DNA from: Actinomycetota bacterium
Lineage (GTDB): Bacteria; Actinomycetota; Actinomycetes; Streptosporangiales; Streptosporangiaceae
Direction: 5' to 3'
DNA length: 11,983 bases
Assembly: GCA_003161205.1 (NCBI GenBank)
Contig: PMOU01000152.1
Location: 1-11,983 of the forward strand
Shown here one piece after another: positions 11,863-11,983 of the stretch (position 1 is the stretch's first letter; every line of letters starts with the position of its first letter). Both the position numbers and the translations under genes were made by a program. The notes below the pieces were generated by a model, which worked only from the letters and a program-made list of their open reading frames with translations, was not told the DNA's origin and did not search any database.

Positions 11863-11983
11863 CGGCGCAGACCGAGGCACCCCAGGTAGCGGAGCTCGAG
11901 ATGGGGCGGGCCCGGCTGCGCAAGGAAGACGAGCGTCTCATCACCGGCCAGACCAACTGGACCGACAACATCAGGCTGCCCGG
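11859..11983 (+). CDS. Molybdopterin-binding large subunit of the same hydroxylase, 3' end outside window
   Basis: Only the first 41 codons are inside the window: [20 protein letters not shown] then [20 protein letters not shown]. The stretch RKED-RLITGQ--WTDNI-LPG is the standard N-terminus of CoxL/XdhB-like aldehyde oxidase and xanthine dehydrogenase large subunits (about 750-800 residues), which bind molybdopterin cytosine dinucleotide and carry the active site. The ATG at 11859 overlaps the small-subunit stop as ATGA, so the two are translationally coupled. The active-site loop that would separate true CO dehydrogenase (AYRCSFR) from other hydroxylases lies beyond the window, so no substrate is assigned. 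Confidence 0.88.
   Translation, partial: MTAQTEAPQVAELEMGRARLRKEDERLITGQTNWTDNIRLP

Overview
The window is GC-rich throughout and reads as an actinomycete chromosome. Supporting signs are GTG starts, MEDS/STAS and RsbW-like regulators, a SARP/BTAD regulator, a flavin oxidoreductase/FMN reductase pair of the CE1758/CE1759 type, and proline- or Ala/Gly-rich linkers. The exact genus cannot be read from the sequence; a Streptosporangiales-like or related soil actinomycete is a reasonable guess.

Layout: (1) 1-1571 (+) holds a three-gene partner-switching set: a MEDS-STAS protein cut by the window edge, an RsbW-like ATPase whose ATP lid carries a (ARGGE)3 repeat, and a small STAS protein. (2) 1580-4051 (-) holds a small conserved protein, a GH13 alpha-glucosidase-type enzyme and an MscL channel with a C-terminal zinc ribbon. 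(3) 4276-4371 (+) is a selenocysteine tRNA. No sel gene or selenoprotein was recognised here, so its partners should lie elsewhere. (4) 4571-5491 (+) is a predicted transmembrane protein with a helix-turn-helix-like N-terminus, an (XXD)7 linker, one membrane segment and a secreted Cys-containing domain. (5) 5507-5792 holds two abutting gene remnants on opposite strands: the tail of an SDR-type reductase and probably the tail of a TetR regulator. (6) 5781-6515 (-) is a two-module VOC protein, with a 22-bp near-palindrome upstream. (7) 6869-9059 holds a coiled-coil/SARP-BTAD regulator (+) converging, with a 77-bp antisense overlap, on two same-strand genes of unknown function, one for a 163-residue protein with 14 cysteines. 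This trio is the best candidate for an undescribed system. (8) 9244-10955 (-) is a translationally coupled LLM flavin monooxygenase and FMN reductase operon, with a strong hairpin after it and a MarR-like inverted repeat before it. (9) 11395-11983 (+) starts a molybdenum hydroxylase operon: the 2Fe-2S subunit, then the molybdopterin subunit cut by the window edge.

Most blocks look functionally separate (stress/sigma control, sugar hydrolysis, osmotic safety valve, Sec decoding, redox enzymes). The clear functional couplings are the partner-switching trio, the LLM/FMN reductase pair and the Mo-hydroxylase subunits. Gene calls rest on motifs read by eye; no database search was possible.
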